From DASPJL01 sp035628645 (GTDB taxonomy: Bacteria; Bacteroidota; Bacteroidia; Cytophagales; Cyclobacteriaceae): DNA of 33,742 nucleotides. Both the position numbers and the translations under genes were made by a program. The DNA lies in the NCBI GenBank assembly GCA_035628645.1, contig DASPJL010000087.1:1-33742 (forward strand). Reading direction: 5' to 3'. Below, piece after piece: positions 31,857 through 33,742 of the stretch. Under the pieces are notes generated by a model. The model saw only the letters and a program-made list of their open reading frames with translations. It had not been told where the DNA came from and did not search any database. The stretch's first letter is position 1. Each line of letters begins with the position of its first letter.

Positions 31857-33305
31857 CTATTGATAACCCTCAGTCTGTACTATTTTTTTATTTAAGGAAA
31901 GAACCCTTATGGATACCGGCCAATAAATCGGAGTAGTCTTTCCTACCAGGTTCGGTATATATTGATAGATGTCCACTACGCCTGACTTATGCGCTCTTAC
32001 CAAATCCCACCAGCGTTTGTTTTCATGGAACAATTCCCTTCCCCTTTCATCCAAAATTTCTTTCTTCAGGGCGGGTATATCCAATGAAGTATAATCGTCG
32101 ATTTTCGCTCTTTCCCTAACTTCATTCAGCGCAATCAATGCGTTTTCAGGTTGATTTAACGCTGCATAAGCTTCAGCTTTCAGCAAAAGCAAATCTGCCC
32201 AACGGTATAATATAATGTCGTCGTCGGCAATCCTGTCATCTGCATATCTTGTGCCTTGAAATTTATTCGGCCAGGCGGCACCCTCTTTTCCGCCCTGTAT
32301 TTCTACCACATAAGTAGAAGCTATTCGTTCATCATTCGGGTAAGCCGAAAACAAACCCATGATTTGAGGACTGGCAGCATAGCCGGCCTGGGCATTATTT
32401 GGATCCAAAGCCAAAGGCAATTCTTCTGCGTTTTCAGCTTCACCGGAATAATTGCTCAAAGGAAAGGCATATCTGGCATACATTGCAGATGATCCGCCTC
32501 CCGTTTCGCTCCTGTTAAAATATATGGCAAGGATTATTTCATTGTTTTGTTTTTCCGTGATGTCGCTGAAATTGCTTTGAAGAGCTACGCCTGATTTTGC
32601 TACTTCATCGATGGCAGCAATAGCAGCGTTGTAATCTACATCTCCCCCACCCAAAACACTTGCCGACCACATTTTTACATCTGCTTTTAAAGCATATACC
32701 GCAGGCTTTGAAAATCTATATTTGCTTACAAATCCTTCTTCAGGAAAAAGAGCAAGGGCGGCGTCAATATCTGCATTGATTTGATTAAAAACATCTGCAA
32801 CCGGTGTCCGGGGTAATTGAGGTACATTCTCATCCACCACCGCATCAAGGACCAGCGGAACATCTCCCCAAATTTTTGCCATGTAGAAATACATTGCTGC
32901 CCTTAGGGCCAGGGCTTCAGCTTTGATCCGGCTTTTATTTCCTTCATTACTGAATTCGAAACCTTCGGATTTTTCAAGAAGAAGGTTAGCATGACCGATC
33001 ACACCGTAAAAATCCTTCCAATCCCTGGAGTTCTCAGGAGTAATTACCTGAGCCCAGTAAGCTGAGAATCGAGGGAGCGATCCCTGTACAAATGAATCAC
33101 TTCTGTCTCCCCCAAAATCCTGATCATTCATTTGGGTACGAAAATTACTGTAAATCCCAACCAGGTAAGCAGTGTAATCACTTTCATTCTGCCAGTAGAT
33201 CTGGTCTGTAATCACCGTTTTTGGCTTCACCTCCAGTATACTTTCACAAGAAGTTGCGAGAAGGGCCAAAGCGAAAATTAATGTATGAATCTTATATTTT
33301 ATCAT
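31857..33305 (-). CDS. RagB/SusD-family nutrient-uptake lipoprotein
   Basis: 482 residues. The lipoprotein signal ends in LATSC (Cys20), followed by the typical SusD opening ESILEVKPKTVITDQIYWQNESDYTAYLVGIY. The body shows the tetratricopeptide-like helical scaffold (SRIKAEALALRAAMYFYMAK, ALYADVKMW-like KPAVYALKADVKMWSASVL) and the family's C-terminal signature (LYRWADLLLLKAEAYAAL, LNEVRERA, LDERGRELFHENKRWWDLVR). It caps the SusC channel encoded just upstream and binds glycan at the cell surface. The operon context suggests a NanU-like sialic-acid binder, but this cannot be proved from the sequence. Confidence 0.95.
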   Translation of the reverse strand: MIKYKIHTLIFALALLATSCESILEVKPKTVITDQIYWQNESDYTAYLVGIYSNFRTQMNDQDFGGDRSDSFVQGSLPRFSAYWAQVITPENSRDWKDFYGVIGHANLLLEKSEGFEFSNEGNKSRIKAEALALRAAMYFYMAKIWGDVPLVLDAVVDENVPQLPRTPVADVFNQINADIDAALALFPEEGFVSKYRFSKPAVYALKADVKMWSASVLGGGDVDYNAAIAAIDEVAKSGVALQSNFSDITEKQNNEIILAIYFNRSETGGGSSAMYARYAFPLSNYSGEAENAEELPLALDPNNAQAGYAASPQIMGLFSAYPNDERIASTYVVEIQGGKEGAAWPNKFQGTRYADDRIADDDIILYRWADLLLLKAEAYAALNQPENALIALNEVRERAKIDDYTSLDIPALKKEILDERGRELFHENKRWWDLVRAHKSGVVDIYQYIPNLVGKTTPIYWPVSIRVLSLNKKIVQTEGYQ

Positions 33306-33364
33306 TTTAATAAGGTTATAAGTTAAAGGTTAAATGGTCTCAAATTCATGGTAATATGTTCCTC

Positions 33365-33742
33365 TTAGAATTTAAGTGTTGCTCCGAAAGTGAATTGACG
33401 GGGACGAGGATAAGCGCCTTCGTCATAACCTTTATACACTTCAGGATTTAAACCTTTGAAAGCAGTGAGATAACCTATATTATACACTCCTGCATTCAAC
33501 ACAATTCCATTGGTAAAAACTCTCTTTGAAATTGATTTAGGAAGTTCATAAGCAAGCGAAAACTCTCTGAAGGCGAGGAAATCTCCTTTTGAGAAATAGA
33601 TAGAATTATCTACTCCATATCCATTGCCTACGCCCATTGTACTTGGCGCATTCCTTAAGTGGTTTCTATATCCAAAGTCGGCATCTCCAAAACTGAAACG
33701 TGGATATTTTGCATCGGCATCGCCTTCATTTTGCCAGGTTTC
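33365..33742 (-). CDS. SusC/RagA-family TonB-linked outer-membrane protein, C-terminal 125 residues (runs off the right edge)
   Basis: The open frame continues to the window edge without a start, so only the C-terminus is present. Visible features are the last barrel strands typical of SusC: SIYFSKGDFLAFREFSLAYELP, LNAGVYNIGYLTAFKGLNPE, and the ending YPRPRQFTFGATLKF with the terminal phenylalanine insertion signal. With the SusD gene 59 bp downstream it forms a classic SusCD pair, importing sialo-sugar or glycan fragments by TonB energy. The 5' end and the promoter of the locus are outside this window. Confidence 0.93.
   Translation of the reverse strand, partial: ETWQNEGDADAKYPRFSFGDADFGYRNHLRNAPSTMGVGNGYGVDNSIYFSKGDFLAFREFSLAYELPKSISKRVFTNGIVLNAGVYNIGYLTAFKGLNPEVYKGYDEGAYPRPRQFTFGATLKF

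Overview
The window looks like a chromosomal segment of a Bacteroidota bacterium, probably a Cytophagales-type environmental member. The evidence is a SusC/SusD pair, TonB-dependent and DUF5916 outer-membrane proteins, Tat-exported Gfo/Idh/MocA oxidoreductases paired with DUF1080 proteins, AT-rich DNA with few Shine-Dalgarno sequences, and promoters of the Bacteroidota form TTTG-N19-TAnnTTTG. There are no rRNA or tRNA genes, transposases, phage genes or CRISPR arrays that I can see.

Layout. (1) 1-6716, minus strand: a catabolic cluster with two paralogous Gfo/Idh/MocA oxidoreductases, two DUF1080 (3-keto-disaccharide hydrolase family) proteins and the start of a large CBM9-like/DUF5916 outer-membrane protein. 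This is plausibly a periplasmic 3-keto-glycoside route. (2) 7216-12813, plus strand: a DUF5996 protein, then a set resembling electrophile or quinone detoxification: VOC ring-cleaving dioxygenase, rpiA, MhqD-like esterase, small GNAT protein, Crp/Fnr-family regulator and pirin. Two FNR-type boxes lie in front of the dioxygenase, the nearer one at class II activator spacing. The regulator's recognition helix carries the ExxSR pattern of FNR. (3) 13036-14597: an 87/88-bp tandem repeat running into the start codon of a lipoprotein metallophosphoesterase, which overlaps a small outer-membrane-protein gene. (4) 14748-22190, minus strand: a 912-residue TonB-receptor-like barrel, a YARHG-domain protein, a 7-bladed lactonase, a slipin coupled to a YtrA-type GntR regulator with a clear promoter and operator, and an unknown 113-residue protein. 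(5) 22547-23967: an AraC-family regulator divergent from a small four-helix membrane protein.

(6) 24231-33742, minus strand: a sialic-acid utilization locus. In transcription order it holds a SusC C-terminus (cut by the window edge), SusD, a DHDPS-family lyase, a BNR sialidase lipoprotein, an N-acetylneuraminate lyase, a fused Kelch mutarotase/Na+ symporter, and a sialate O-acetylesterase. The inferred scheme is glycan capture at the outer membrane, release and de-O-acetylation of sialic acid, anomer conversion directly at the inner-membrane symporter, then cleavage to ManNAc and pyruvate in the cytoplasm. No NanE-type epimerase or amino-sugar kinase is present here.

The intergenic DNA is rich in palindromic, REP-like elements. 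One motif (ACTTTCCAAAAGT and its complement) forms hairpins at two distant gene ends. The strongest unexplained signals are the FNR-box promoter of the dioxygenase operon, the tandem repeat that duplicates a translation-start context, and the operator/promoter overlap of the GntR-slipin operon.
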